Below, piece after piece: positions 1 through 9,802 of a DNA stretch of 64,000 nt (position 1 is the first letter of the stretch; each line of letters begins with the position of its first letter). Origin of the DNA: Chaetomium olivaceum. Taxonomy: Eukaryota > Ascomycota > Sordariomycetes > Sordariales > Chaetomiaceae. Location: positions 186,001 to 250,000 of the forward strand of contig JAYWVB010000047.1 in NCBI GenBank assembly GCA_039881045.1, given 5' to 3'. The notes beneath the pieces were generated by a model. It ran no database searches and had not been told where the DNA came from. It was given only the letters and a program-made list of their open reading frames with translations. The translations under genes were made by a program, and so were the position numbers.

Positions 1-336
1 AGACCTAGCAAAGGGTCATCAAAATTTGAATGATGCACGCACAAACAAATCCAGAAATGCCACAGAAATACCAAGCAAATGCAAAAACGTAAAGGGCTGC
101 GAGTCTCCCAATACACTTCCAAAAGGAGAAGGAATCCCCGTCCTGACACCTTCCAAGAATCTTAGCCAACGGCGAACCTCTTGGTTTTCGGCAATTTGTG
201 CGGGGAAACCGAGTCTCGTCGATGAATAGTGCGAATCTGTGAAGCTAACCTCGCGGAAACTCGGGACCACCTCTAACCGCACGAGGGTGCTGACAAACAA
301 ACTGGTCAGAAATCAGAAATTCATCACTGAGAAACA
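1..336. other. Leading intergenic sequence, no gene seen
   Basis: This stretch lies downstream of the acyltransferase 3' end and runs off the window start. The only open frames are short and resemble nothing I know. It could be 3' flank, or part of a neighbouring gene cut by the window edge. Confidence 0.4.
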
Positions 337-1766
337 TCAGACAAGGTAACTCCCCCAAACAGCATCTCCCTCCAGCGCCGCCATATCCTCCGGATGCATC
401 GCCACCACCACCTCAATCCCCTCCTCAACAACCTCAGCAACCTCCCCCCTCCTCCTCGGCAACACAATCACAAACCCATCCGTCTCCACCCTTGGCACCC
501 TCATAAAACACGGCCTGCCCACCCCCTCCCCAAAATCTACCCCATACACCCCCATATTCGCCCAGCTCGTCACCGTGACATCCATCCCATGAAACGCATC
601 CCAGCCCGGCAGAAGCCCACTCCCATGATCTGGCGCCCGCTCGACCAACTCCATAACCTCGCCCACAAACCCGCCCGTCACCCGTCCCACCGCCGCCCCA
701 ATCGCCTGCACCACCCGCGTCCGTTGATGGCGAAGCCGAGCCGGGAATGTGCTGCTACCGCGGCTGGGGAGGGGGAAGCGGTGGCGGTGGTGGTGATGGT
801 AGTTCTGTGACGCCGTGCGGTGCGTATGCGCGTGATGCAGGACCAGAGGGTGGCGCAGAGAATGCTGTTTGTGGTTAGCCATGTTTGGGGGGTGGTGGTG
901 GGGTGGAGGGTTTGGAGGTTCGTTTTGGTGGCTTCGAGTTTGGTGAGGGAGAAGGTGAAGATCTTGGAGGTGCCTGGGGATGAGGAGATGGGGGTGGGTT
1001 GGGAGGTCGTTGTTGTGGTGGTGGTGGTGGTGGTGGTGGTGGTGTTAGGGGGCAGGCGGAACTCAGGGTGGCGGGCGAGGAGGTCGTTGAAGGATTGCTG
1101 CGTCTTGTGCTGGTGCCGGTCCTGCGTGGCGTGGCCCGTGGCTAGGTTCAGGAGCTGCCGACGGTGGAGCGGTTCGTCAGGGTCAGGCATTGGCGTTGTT
1201 GCCACGTTTATGGTGTCAGACCGTGTGCAGGCGGCCCAGAAGCGGATCAGCTCAACCACGCCCGTCCCGTCCATCACGTTGTGCTCGACCGACAAGCCCA
1301 GGACTATGCCGCCGTCGAGGAGCCCGTAGTTGGCCGCGAAGACGGCGGCACCAGAGTCTGAGTTGAGGTTGGCGAACCTCGCAAGTGGGCTGATGGTAGG
1401 TGGGAAATAGTGCAGTGGTGCGCGTTCGGCCTTGAGCTTTTCAAAGCTTAGCCCACACAAAACCGCCCCATCGGTAGGCATCTCTTGTAGCTCGACATCC
1501 CTGTCCGTCGGGGACCATCGTAAGGCGGCCCGGCCGCCATTTGTCGCAAAGACTCGGCCTTTGAGGTAAGAAAGGCGATGGTTGAGTCTCTTCAGGCCTG
1601 TCCGGAGCCTCTCGACTGCATTAATTGAGTCTGGCGTTTCAAAGACGAGAAACAGGGTCGTGTAGATCCTGGGCATGTATTGGTCCAAAGGGGACAGCAC
1701 TGTAGTCTGAGGTGGAGCTGAGGCCATTGTATCTATGCTAGGCTTCAGGGGATTGGAACTATTCAA
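337..1766 (-). CDS. BAHD/trichothecene 3-O-acetyltransferase-like acyltransferase, frameshifted as read
   Basis: This is probably a cytosolic acyl-CoA-dependent O- or N-acyltransferase of fungal secondary metabolism (Tri101/BAHD superfamily). The first frame begins at 1766 (a second Met lies at 1727) and carries the catalytic HxxxDG motif as HNVMDG at about residues 162-167. The C-terminal part is in another frame and carries DFGEG in place of the family DFGWG motif, about 60 residues before the stop at 337. The frames meet near 711-725, where one base appears to be missing in a C/G-rich run. No intron of usable size explains the change. The combined length of about 475 residues is normal for the family. 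A (GTG)n microsatellite gives a run of about 14 threonines in the middle. A LINE sits 63 bp upstream of the ATG, so the native promoter has been displaced beyond 7233. The substrate cannot be told. Family assignment is good; whether the gene works is uncertain. Confidence 0.75.
1015..1044. repeat. (GTG)n microsatellite inside acyltransferase
   Basis: About ten perfect GTG units are read as ACC on the minus strand, giving a threonine run in a loop region of the acyltransferase. Length variation here would stay in frame. Confidence 0.85.
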
Positions 1767-1814
1767 GAGCGTGACTTAAAAGCCGAGCCTATCAAGATGC
1801 ATCAAGTAGAGACG

Positions 1815-1829
1815 CCTGACCAAGTATTA
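1815..1829. repeat. Target-site duplication, 3' side of LINE
   Basis: The 15-mer CCTGACCAAGTATTA occurs here and again at 7218-7232, directly flanking the LINE. The last few bases overlap the TAT/TAA tail, so the true duplication is 13-15 bp. Confidence 0.9.
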
Positions 1830-1840
1830 TTATTATTATT
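1826..1840 (-). repeat. LINE 3' (TAA)n tail
   Basis: Five TAT/ATT units on the plus strand read as a TAA-repeat tail on the element's sense strand, directly abutting the target-site duplication. This replaces the poly-A tail of other LINEs. Confidence 0.85.
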
Positions 1841-2012
1841 CATACCCCGCTATGCCCTAAGGCGTGCCGGACCTTCAGCTATTTAATGTACAGGAAAACC
1901 GCGCCCTCGCGGGCCGGATGAAAAACCCATACCGACAGTTAAGGAAAGTACATGTGCGTGAGCCTGCGTATACAAAGAGAGGAGGCCTCCTGGCCTCCGA
2001 GGGAGGTGCGTG

Positions 2013-2500
2013 CTAGGCCGCCGCTTCTAGCTCAAGCCTCCTGGCCAAACTGAACATCATCAGCCTCCCTGAGTCCATTAGCCATTCCAGGACCCTCCCC
2101 GCGAGCCGTGCCGATGCAGGATCAATACCGTGTAGAACAGAGTAAAAGTCCCGTCGCGTTCGAATATCAGTTCTCTCCCATCTTCGAGTCAGCGGTGGGG
2201 CCAAACACCACACTACCAGGTGTTCGGCAGTCTCCCGTCCTTCGCCGCACTGGCAGGCGGGCGTTAGGATCTCTGGGACTCCTCGTGTAAACAGAAAGTC
2301 CCGTAGGCCTATTGCCCCGTTCGGATCTGGACCAGCAGAGAACTCCTCGCCTTGGTGAGACCGTCGTGCCGTCTTAGCGTTTCATCTCGGAATAGCGTCT
2401 CTCGCTGATGGTCAAAGTCGTCCGCCGGTCTGGTGATTGCTCTACCGTCCCGCTCCTTTAGCCACCTCGCTCTCCAGGCGTCCTCTACCACACTGTCCGT
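2013..2500 (-). pseudogene. Frameshifted C-terminal end of LINE pol
   Basis: Two further frames continue the LINE protein with family-typical sequence. One runs from about 2491 to 2309 and ends with SSLLVQIRTG. The next runs to 2013 and includes the Cys-rich CQCGEGRETAEHL stretch followed by a distal Cys (CCHC-like) and the terminal LARRLELEAAA. The joins, near 2490-2500 and at about 2320, both fall in runs of G. Each is repaired by one extra base, so each looks like a one-base deletion. Either this copy is inactive at its C-terminus or these are sequencing errors. Confidence 0.8.
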
Positions 2501-5500
2501 GTCTGCGGCTCCCCCGTCCAGCGCGCGATCGTGCTCGCGGCTTTCTCCACTGCCGTGGGCTCCTGCAGTCCCACGGTTCGCGGCCGGCCCCTGTTGCCGC
2601 TCCTCGGGCGGAGCCTCTGCTGTATCTTGCGACAGGCAGTGAGAATGATCCCCCCTGCGGTCCTCTTGCCGCCCTGGCCGTCGTCCAGGTCGGTTCGCTG
2701 GAGTCTGGTTTCAAAGTCTGCAAGCCGTTTGTTGAAATACAGGTCTAACGGTGGCACCCACGTCTCCGTCTCGAGGTTGCGAATGGGAGTGGCTTTGAAG
2801 GCTCCCGCCACAATCCGCAAGCTTTTGTTCTGGACCTTCCCGAGGGCCCCGGTGATGCCTTTCCTTACCGGCTCTCCTTCCACGTCCGTGGGGATGTGGA
2901 ACGACGATGCGCCATAGGCCAGCGCTGACCGGATGCACTTTGTGTACACTTCTCGCGCCTTGGCTAGCCCTGGTCCCCACGTTTTCGCCGCTATTCTCGA
3001 CAGTGCGTAGCTCTGGGTCTTCATTTTCTTTTCCACCGCCGCAAGGTGGGCTTTCCAGTTGAGCTTCCGGTCCAGCCAGACTCCCAGGAACCTGGCAGAC
3101 TCCGTCGGTCTGACGGGGCTGGTGCCCCCCCCTGGGTTGGTGAGGTTTAGCTCGTTTGTCCACTGCCGTCGTCCCTTGTTGAAATGGATGAGTTCGCTCT
3201 TTTCCGGGGCAAACTTCATCCCCCGACTGTCGGCCCATCGTAGACACGTTTCCCACGCCGCCTCTAGTTGCCGGACGTTAGCCTCGGGGTTACGACCAAA
3301 TACCATGAGGTTGGTGTCATCCGCAAACCCCGCTATAGCCAAGTGAGGGTGTTCGTCTTTTAGCTGCTTGTATAGTGAGGAAATGTAGAGGATGAAGAGG
3401 ACAGGGGAAAGGGGTGAGCCTTGGGGGACCCCTGCCCGAACTGCCGTCGGTGCCGCTGCCTTGCCGTCAAAAAGGAGGGTGGCCTCGCGGCCCGTCAACC
3501 AGTCTTTCGTCCAGAGGACTAGCCACCTCGGGTAGCCCATTTCCCGCAGCGTTGCTAGCAATCGGGTGTGGTTGACCGTGTCAAAGGCTCCTGAAATGTC
3601 GAGTTGCAGTAGGGACGCCGCGGCCTTCTGTCTCCACGCCTCCTGGACCTGGGCTACTACTAGCCGGACAGCCAGCTCTGTGGAGCGATGTGCCCTGTTT
3701 CCCATCTGTTCGTCTGGTAACAGGCCGTTGGCTTCTGCCGCTTGAGTGACCTTTTTGGCGACCACTGACTCTATTACCTTCCCTAGGGTTGGCAGCAGCG
3801 CAATGGGCCTATATCCCCCCGGGGTCTGATACACTGGCGGTGCTTTTCCCGGCTTCGGTAGTACTACGGTCCTTGCCCTTTTGAAGCGGTTGGGAAACCA
3901 TCCCAGTTCCAGGCATCTCGTCACTAATACGGCGAGCACTTCAGCCAGTGATGTTCCACACGCCTTCAGTAGACCCATCGGCAGCAGGTCCTCCCCTGGC
4001 GCCTTCCAGGGGCTTGCTCCTCCTATTGCCTTCGTGACCTCGGTCGGTGTCACTGCCTGAGAGACGTCGAAGCCCGGGTTCCAGCTGCCCAGGAAGGCTT
4101 GGTCTTCCACGTCCGTTAGGTCGGCCGGAGGGTCCGGGAAGAACCTCTCGGCCAGTGCGCTTGCCTTCTGATCATGCGTTTCGGCTGTTACCCGCCCGGA
4201 CGAGTCCTTAAATGCCGGTAGCCTCGGTGGTTCGGGCGGCAAAAAGCTCCGTAGCCTAGCCCATCTTTCCAGTCTCCAGATCCGGTCAGGCTTCTCTGCC
4301 TCGCTTGCGTCCTGCAGATTGTTCCTCCAAGCCCTCGTCCGCGCTTCTCGCGTTGTTCTGGCAAGGTCCTTGAGCCTTTCGCCGAGCTCCTCCCAACAGT
4401 ACTCTGCCCGAGTCTCCTTCGCCAGCCTTTCTGCCCTCCGGGCCTCCCGGGCGGCCTGTTGCACCTCCGCAGTCCACCAAGGAGAGCTATAGCCGCAGCT
4501 TCCCTTCTTCCGCGGAGTACTTTCCCCTGCGACCCAGGTGAGCCACCCAACCAGGCTGTCGAAAGCTCTGTCAAGGCCCTCGACTGTTCGGATCCTGGCC
4601 AGTAGCCCGTTCGGTCCCGGGTCTGTGAGTCCCATAGCCTTGCACAGTAACGTTGATTCAGCCTTCACCCTCTCCTTGTCCATCTTCTTCCAGGCCCAGC
4701 CGTCTGGTTGGGTTGGCCTCGGCCCATGCCCTCCCCCAACCTCGAGCACCTGTGGGTAGTGGTCCGACTTTCCACGACACTCTTCTCCGTAGTATACTGT
4801 TTGGAGGTTTTCTGACGTCCAGAAGTGGTCAATGGTTGACGGGCGGCCTCGCTGCCGCCCTTGAGGGGCTCGCGTTGCCGCCCCTTTTGGCGTCCTGATG
4901 GTGAGGTCCCACAGGGAACTCAGCTTCAATAGGTCTTCGGATTTCCTGTCGTAGCGTCCAAACTCGTCCCACAGTGGGTGCTTTAGGTTGAAGTCCCCTG
5001 CTAGCACCACCGGGTGGCTCGGCCTTTGCCGCCCTTGGAGGGCTCTCGGCACGTTCTCACCGCCGGGAGGGTTGTAGATGGACCAAAGCTCGAATCCGCG
5101 ACCTTCTCCGCCAAGGTCCGCCTCTGGAAACCACACGCGACACCAATTCTCCGTGGCTTCGGAGTCCCACTGCCTGATTTCAAACCTTTTGCTTACATAT
5201 ATCGCCGCCCGCCCCTCGAGTTTGTATACCAGGTGGTATCTGCTGCTCCGGGGGCAGTATGTGGACTTCGTCTCCTTGTTGATCCACGGTTCTTGTACCG
5301 CCAGGAGGTCGTATTTGGCCTCTTCCAGCAAAACTTCCAGTGTTTGCTTGATTCCTTCGGTGTTCCAGAGTAGGATTTTAATTTTCATCGCCTGCGACGG
5401 TGATCGAGTCCATCGTAGTGTCTCCCTCAGCGTCGCGGCGCTCCAGGGTGGCAGTAGCCGGGGGTTAGCGGGGGCGGCAGGCGTTGGTCCAGTGGCCGGC

Positions 5501-6930
5501 TCGGGTGCTCGGGGCGGCGGGGCGGCGGTGTCGACACCGCTGACTATCGGGCTTGCGAATCGCACCCTCGGCACCCCGAAGTTGATCCTGGTCTGATGGG
5601 GGTCTGAGAGAGCCTGGCGCTGGGCTGCAGCCACACTCGGCGGTCTCCCTCTCAACCTTTTTCTGCCTACCACTTGATAGCTTTCGTCGTCCCTCTCGTC
5701 GCCTTCGAAGTTAAACGCTGGAGCGCTCGTGGGAGCCGTGCTGGTAGAGTTCGTGGCTGCGGTTTCGTATGTCCGCGGTCGGAACTGGTAGGCCTCCTTG
5801 GCCTTGGCGAGGGTCTTCGACTTCTCCGGACACTCTCCCGACCACGCCGGATGCCTTCCTCCGCAGGCTGGGCATCGGAGCGGGGTTTCGCCTCCGTGAG
5901 TAGGGCACTGGGCCTCACCATCCTTGCCGCCCTCCCCATGGGCCTTTGTCCCGCAACGCGGGCACAGTGGAGTCGCCTTGCAATAATGTTGCGTATGTCC
6001 CCACTTCCAGCACCTGTAGCACTGCGTTGGGCTGAGGGCAGCCCAGTAGGGCTCGCAGTCCAGTAGCTGAGCCCTCCAGATCACTCCCTCCTCGCACGCC
6101 TTGCGTGCCTCCTCCTGGGAGGTTAAAGCAACTAGCACTGTTGCCCGGGTCGCCTCCCTGTGTCTCGGTATTCTGAACTTCACCTTGTCTACTGTGCGTA
6201 GACCAGTTTCCTTTTCAAATTCCTCCTCGGTGACCCCTTGGAGGTTCTTCTTCCACACGCCTTTGAGCAGCACTGCAAAGGTTCGCTTGCTCTCTACGGC
6301 CTGCTCTCCAAAAGCCTCCTTGATCCAGTTGGTGTTTGTCGAGTGCCAGTCTCTTGCCCCCGCGCTCTGGAATGTGACGATCGTGTCGCCGCTGGGGAGC
6401 CTTCGGGCTGCAACTGCTCCCTTCTTGATAGACACCCGGTTGACGGCCTGGATGGTTTCTTGTGGGGTGCGTTTGGCGAGATCGGCTGGCATTCCTCTGC
6501 CTTTGACTAGGATCTCCTTGTTTATGCGGGTCGGCACTATCTTTGTTGGGGTGTTGGGCACCGACTGGGGGGGGGGGGCCGCTCCGTGGGAGGCCACTGC
6601 AGCCCAGGACCTTTTATCCTGGGTTTCAGAAAGGACTGCCTTCATTTCCTCGGCCATCGCTTTGCGGATGTTGGCCAGCGAGATGCTTCCGGTTTGGTTC
6701 TGGGTCACATTGTAAATCTTGTGGAAGGCTGTTAGCAGGTCCTGTCCCATCCCCCTCGCTGCCCCTTTCCTCTCTGGGCTTGCCAGTCCCACCAGTCCGT
6801 CGACGAGCCTCTTGACAGCTTCCATGTCGGAGGGCGGCGGTGAGAGAGGCGGGGTGGGGGGGCCGGGTAGGTGCCGGGACTGCTCTAGTCCCCTTCCTCG
6901 CCTTCGGGCTGAAGGAGCAGGGCCGGCCAT
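2485..6930 (-). CDS. LINE polyprotein: gag-like, zinc knuckles, APE endonuclease, reverse transcriptase
   Basis: The 1481-residue frame has a gag-like N-terminus. CCHC/Cys-rich knuckles lie at about residues 305-365, beginning with CYRCWKWGHTQHYC. From the internal Met at about 515 an endonuclease/exonuclease/phosphatase domain follows, with LLWNTEG, QEPW, GDFN and SDHYP motifs. The reverse transcriptase has GYRPIALL, DISGAFD, GVPQGSPLSP and the catalytic FADD at about residue 1200. In Tad1, MGL and CgT1 the gag and pol parts are separate ORFs; here they are fused in frame. The fusion is either natural or the effect of an indel near the junction, and a 12-G run lies upstream near 6567. The protein would copy LINE RNA at nicked target DNA. 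After the RT the frame stops at 2485, short of the usual C-terminus, which continues in other frames. Confidence 0.9.
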   Translation of the reverse strand: MAGPAPSARRRGRGLEQSRHLPGPPTPPLSPPPSDMEAVKRLVDGLVGLASPERKGAARGMGQDLLTAFHKIYNVTQNQTGSISLANIRKAMAEEMKAVLSETQDKRSWAAVASHGAAPPPQSVPNTPTKIVPTRINKEILVKGRGMPADLAKRTPQETIQAVNRVSIKKGAVAARRLPSGDTIVTFQSAGARDWHSTNTNWIKEAFGEQAVESKRTFAVLLKGVWKKNLQGVTEEEFEKETGLRTVDKVKFRIPRHREATRATVLVALTSQEEARKACEEGVIWRAQLLDCEPYWAALSPTQCYRCWKWGHTQHYCKATPLCPRCGTKAHGEGGKDGEAQCPTHGGETPLRCPACGGRHPAWSGECPEKSKTLAKAKEAYQFRPRTYETAATNSTSTAPTSAPAFNFEGDERDDESYQVVGRKRLRGRPPSVAAAQRQALSDPHQTRINFGVPRVRFASPIVSGVDTAAPPPRAPEPATGPTPAAPANPRLLPPWSAATLRETLRWTRSPSQAMKIKILLWNTEGIKQTLEVLLEEAKYDLLAVQEPWINKETKSTYCPRSSRYHLVYKLEGRAAIYVSKRFEIRQWDSEATENWCRVWFPEADLGGEGRGFELWSIYNPPGGENVPRALQGRQRPSHPVVLAGDFNLKHPLWDEFGRYDRKSEDLLKLSSLWDLTIRTPKGAATRAPQGRQRGRPSTIDHFWTSENLQTVYYGEECRGKSDHYPQVLEVGGGHGPRPTQPDGWAWKKMDKERVKAESTLLCKAMGLTDPGPNGLLARIRTVEGLDRAFDSLVGWLTWVAGESTPRKKGSCGYSSPWWTAEVQQAAREARRAERLAKETRAEYCWEELGERLKDLARTTREARTRAWRNNLQDASEAEKPDRIWRLERWARLRSFLPPEPPRLPAFKDSSGRVTAETHDQKASALAERFFPDPPADLTDVEDQAFLGSWNPGFDVSQAVTPTEVTKAIGGASPWKAPGEDLLPMGLLKACGTSLAEVLAVLVTRCLELGWFPNRFKRARTVVLPKPGKAPPVYQTPGGYRPIALLPTLGKVIESVVAKKVTQAAEANGLLPDEQMGNRAHRSTELAVRLVVAQVQEAWRQKAAASLLQLDISGAFDTVNHTRLLATLREMGYPRWLVLWTKDWLTGREATLLFDGKAAAPTAVRAGVPQGSPLSPVLFILYISSLYKQLKDEHPHLAIAGFADDTNLMVFGRNPEANVRQLEAAWETCLRWADSRGMKFAPEKSELIHFNKGRRQWTNELNLTNPGGGTSPVRPTESARFLGVWLDRKLNWKAHLAAVEKKMKTQSYALSRIAAKTWGPGLAKAREVYTKCIRSALAYGASSFHIPTDVEGEPVRKGITGALGKVQNKSLRIVAGAFKATPIRNLETETWVPPLDLYFNKRLADFETRLQRTDLDDGQGGKRTAGGIILTACRKIQQRLRPRSGNRGRPRTVGLQEPTAVEKAASTIARWTGEPQTRTVW

Positions 6931-7217
6931 CGTGTCCCACTTAGGGGTTCAGGGGCGGTGTCGAGGGTTCGCGGTGGCGTGGTTGTCCGGGCAACTGTGG
7001 GTGGGCCGGGTAGCTTGTTGGTCTGTGCGTTGGCGGAAGAGATTTTCAGGGTGGCTGCGCGCCCGCGATTGCCTCTCTTTCCACACCCGCTGCAGCCGCG
7101 CTGCGGATCGCGCCTCGGTGCAGGTGGTGTGGTTAGATAGCGTTTTGCAAGGGCTTTTAATCAACACTGGTTCTGAGGGTTTTGGCCGCCGATCGCTAAC
7201 TCATAATTTGTTTTTTT

Positions 7218-7232
7218 CCTGACCAAGTATTA
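7218..7232. repeat. Target-site duplication, 5' side of LINE
   Basis: This is the second copy of the 15-mer at 1815-1829. It follows a T7 run that marks the element's 5' end (A-run on the sense strand). Confidence 0.9.
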
Positions 7233-8289
7233 AGGAACAGGTCTACACTATATAACGTCCAATCACGTTTCTTACCGACTGAGTCATTGCCGGCTTACGC
7301 GCCCGGATGGGATCCTCACCCTCGCCGATCATCTGCCGGCACGGCGAGCTCGTTTTGACTCCGGATACGACCATGTCTGACGATCTCGGAACTGACCAGT
7401 CAATGTCTTGCCAAGGTTGTGTAACTTTCATCCACTTGATGACGTATTGTGTGAGAGCAAACACCATGGTATTAAAACCAACCGATGTTCCAAAACAATA
7501 AATCCATTGAGCTTACTGCTTTGAAAACGGGTTGTCATTAGACTAGAAATGGTTGAGATTGAATCAAAAAGCGTGACGCGGGTTCTACACCGGACATGAC
7601 GAGGCGAGGATGAAATAGCCACTGGCGTGTCATGGTCGCCCCGCACCACAAGTTGACTTGCACGAGCATGGTGTGGATAGGTAGTCGGGAGTATGGGGTA
7701 ACAATGATAAGGTCTCTGGCGAGGTGATGCTGTACAACGTCGTGTTTCACTCAAATAATAGGTAAAAAGAAGCCTGAGTAGGAAGTTTTCGTTCATACTT
7801 TCTTAAGAAAGTGAAGGGAACACCTGGGACCATGATACGATAATCACAACCAATTGCTAACCAAGTGAGGGCTTATGTCAGCAGAAGACTCTTTATAGTT
7901 AATGGGGTTGCGTGAGTGTTATACATTATATGGGTACCTATAGTGCACGTTAAGCAAAACGATATGTTTCACTACCTTGGTTCGTTTTGGAAGCGATACG
8001 GTCTGCAGTTGAATGTAAAATAATAATAACATTCAGAGTTGTGAGTAAGCCGAGACGATTCTATCTGATATCAAAAACCGGTAACAATGCTCTTGGAGTA
8101 AGTCAATAGAGTTGGTACCCGGAGGAGCAATAATATAGTAGTAAGCAAAGAACGCCATATTTGAGGATGTAAACGAGAGGGAACTGGCTCGGGAGAGCGC
8201 CGCTTAATTCTTATTATCAGCAATTATAGTCTGTATTATCTATGAAACGAAGAGTAAAGGCACGACAGCCCGTGTGAGCCCTATCTAGC
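7233..8289. other. Intergenic, displaced acyltransferase promoter, no gene
   Basis: The sequence is AT-richer than its surroundings. Before the LINE insertion its first few hundred bases were the 5' flank of the acyltransferase. The rest is 3' flank of the FAD oxidoreductase. A short (TAA)3-like run with flanking GAATGT/ACATTC sits near 8016-8036. No coding potential is recognised. Confidence 0.5.
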
Positions 8290-9802
8290 TTAGAGTCCCT
8301 CAACAAGGCGGGGCAGCAGCACCTTGTTGTACTCCCACAAGACGGTGGCAAAGCCAGCCGAGAAGGCGGCACCAGTGTAGTAGGTGCTGCGGCGGCCCTG
8401 GAGGGAGTTGAGCTGCTGCAGGAAGCCGGCGCGAAGCTCGTCGGCGGAGACGTGGGCGTGCATATGGCCGTGGTTGGCAAAGATGTTGAAGCTAACGCTG
8501 CCCTGGGACGCCGGGAGCGTGCCGGCGGCGATCATGGCGTCGATGGACTTGGCGATGAGCGCCTTCATGCTCTCGGGGGTGTCGCTCGAGGTGCCGACCG
8601 CCGTGAACTGGAACAGGTCCTCGGTGCCGCCGAGGTAGTCGATGCGGCCGACCTGCGGGGCGACGGGGAAGAGCGTGTAGTTATACGACGCAGGCTCGGG
8701 CGACCGGTCGCTGTAGGCGTTGAGGGTTTGCAGAGAGGGGTGGCGGAGGATGCCGGCGTAGACGGTCGGGTACTTGAACTTGCCGAGGATGGCCTTCTCG
8801 GAGGCGTCGAGATCGAAGGGGGCCATGTTTTCGGGGGTGGGCTCGATGGCGAGCAGGAGGCGGTTGGCTTGAATGCAGGTGATCTGGCCGTTGGCACGCT
8901 TCACCTCCACGACAACGTCCTTTTCGGGGTTCCTGTCGTTGTACCGCTTGCTCGAGACGACCGTGCTGGAGTACAAAACGTCATCGCCCAGGAACTCGGC
9001 GACGCTCTCGAACAGATCATACAGGCGGCCCGAAGGCGGGACGGCAGCGGCTCCAACGCCCAACAGAGCGCGGACCATGGGGATACCAGAGGCCTGGATA
9101 ACCCAGATGGTGGGGATGTTCATGGTGTCGCCGAGGCCCTGGGCGGTGGAGTCCCAGATCTGGGGGACAGCAGCCGCGAGATCGTACTTCTCGACGAAGT
9201 CGATGAAGGGCATGAGAAGGTCCTCGGGGATGTTGGCCGGGTCGGGGAAGTTGAAGAAGCCCGGCAGCAACATGTCCTCGTACTTCTCGATCACGTCAAG
9301 GTACCTCTGCAGGGCGGCGTACATGTCCGCGGCCTCAGGCGCCTTCCAGTCGGGCACAGGCTTGCCCGTCTTGTAGTCGATGAAATTAGCAGCATTGGGG
9401 GTGAACGACATGGACCCGCTTGTCGACACGTTCATGCGCTTGGGAAAGTCGAAGGCATCCTTGTACTCCATCCAGGCCTGAACGCCAACATTGATAGCCT
9501 TGCCCGTAGCAGGGTCACTGTAAAAGTCTGTGTGACCGCCCTGGTAATAGGGGTAAGCATCACGGCAAGAGGAAAGAGCAGTACAAAGAATGGGGGTCAC
9601 TCACGAGTTGGTCGGCCTTCTCAACGACGATGACGCTGTGACCGTGGTCGCGGAGCCACACGGCAGCATGGGCACCCGAAGCGCCGCCACCGACGACGAC
9701 GACGTCGCGCTCGATGCACTCGCCACGGCACTTGATGGTGGCGGCTGCCACCGTTGCTGCAAGGCAGCCAAGGCTAACACCGACACGCATGATGTGCTGC
9801 AT
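8290..9802 (-). CDS. Secreted FAD-dependent oxidoreductase (beta-cyclopiazonate dehydrogenase-like)
   Basis: This is a 482-residue flavoprotein made of two exons. Exon 1 is 9802-9605. A 64-nt intron (9541-9604, GTGAGT...CCAG) follows, and exon 2 runs 9540-8290. The start at 9802 is chosen over an upstream in-frame Met because it gives a clean signal peptide (VGVSLGCLAATVAAATIKC). Then comes a Rossmann dinucleotide-binding motif VVVVGGGASGAHAA and a following acidic residue in IVVEK. The long second exon has the aromatic-rich amine-oxidase-like substrate domain. The family resembles CpaO, an FAD enzyme that oxidises an indole alkaloid, but most relatives have no known substrate. It is probably secreted or in the secretory pathway. 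The Tri101-like acyltransferase on the same strand downstream hints at shared chemistry, but no backbone synthase is in view. Confidence 0.75.

Larger units (their letters stand above)
1830..7217 (-). mobile_element. Full-length Tad1-clade-like non-LTR retrotransposon (LINE)
   Basis: This element of about 5.4 kb is bounded by a 15-bp target-site duplication. It has a (TAA)n-type 3' tail on the minus strand (TAT repeats at 1826-1840 on the plus strand), a 3' UTR of about 180 bp and a 5' UTR of about 290 bp. It encodes a gag-like region with zinc knuckles, an APE-type endonuclease and a reverse transcriptase on one long frame, then a frameshifted C-terminal region with a Cys-rich motif. I see no RNase H domain between the RT and the C-terminus, unlike many Tad1 elements. 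The body is GC-rich with no stop codons over 4.4 kb, so it has not suffered repeat-induced point mutation. This suggests either recent insertion or weak RIP in this lineage. It landed in the 5' flank of the acyltransferase and in the same orientation. Confidence 0.93.

Noticed and set aside
1..336. Open frame of 93 codons on the minus strand near the window start
   Set aside because: It has no motif and overlaps the 3' flank of the acyltransferase; it is probably chance.
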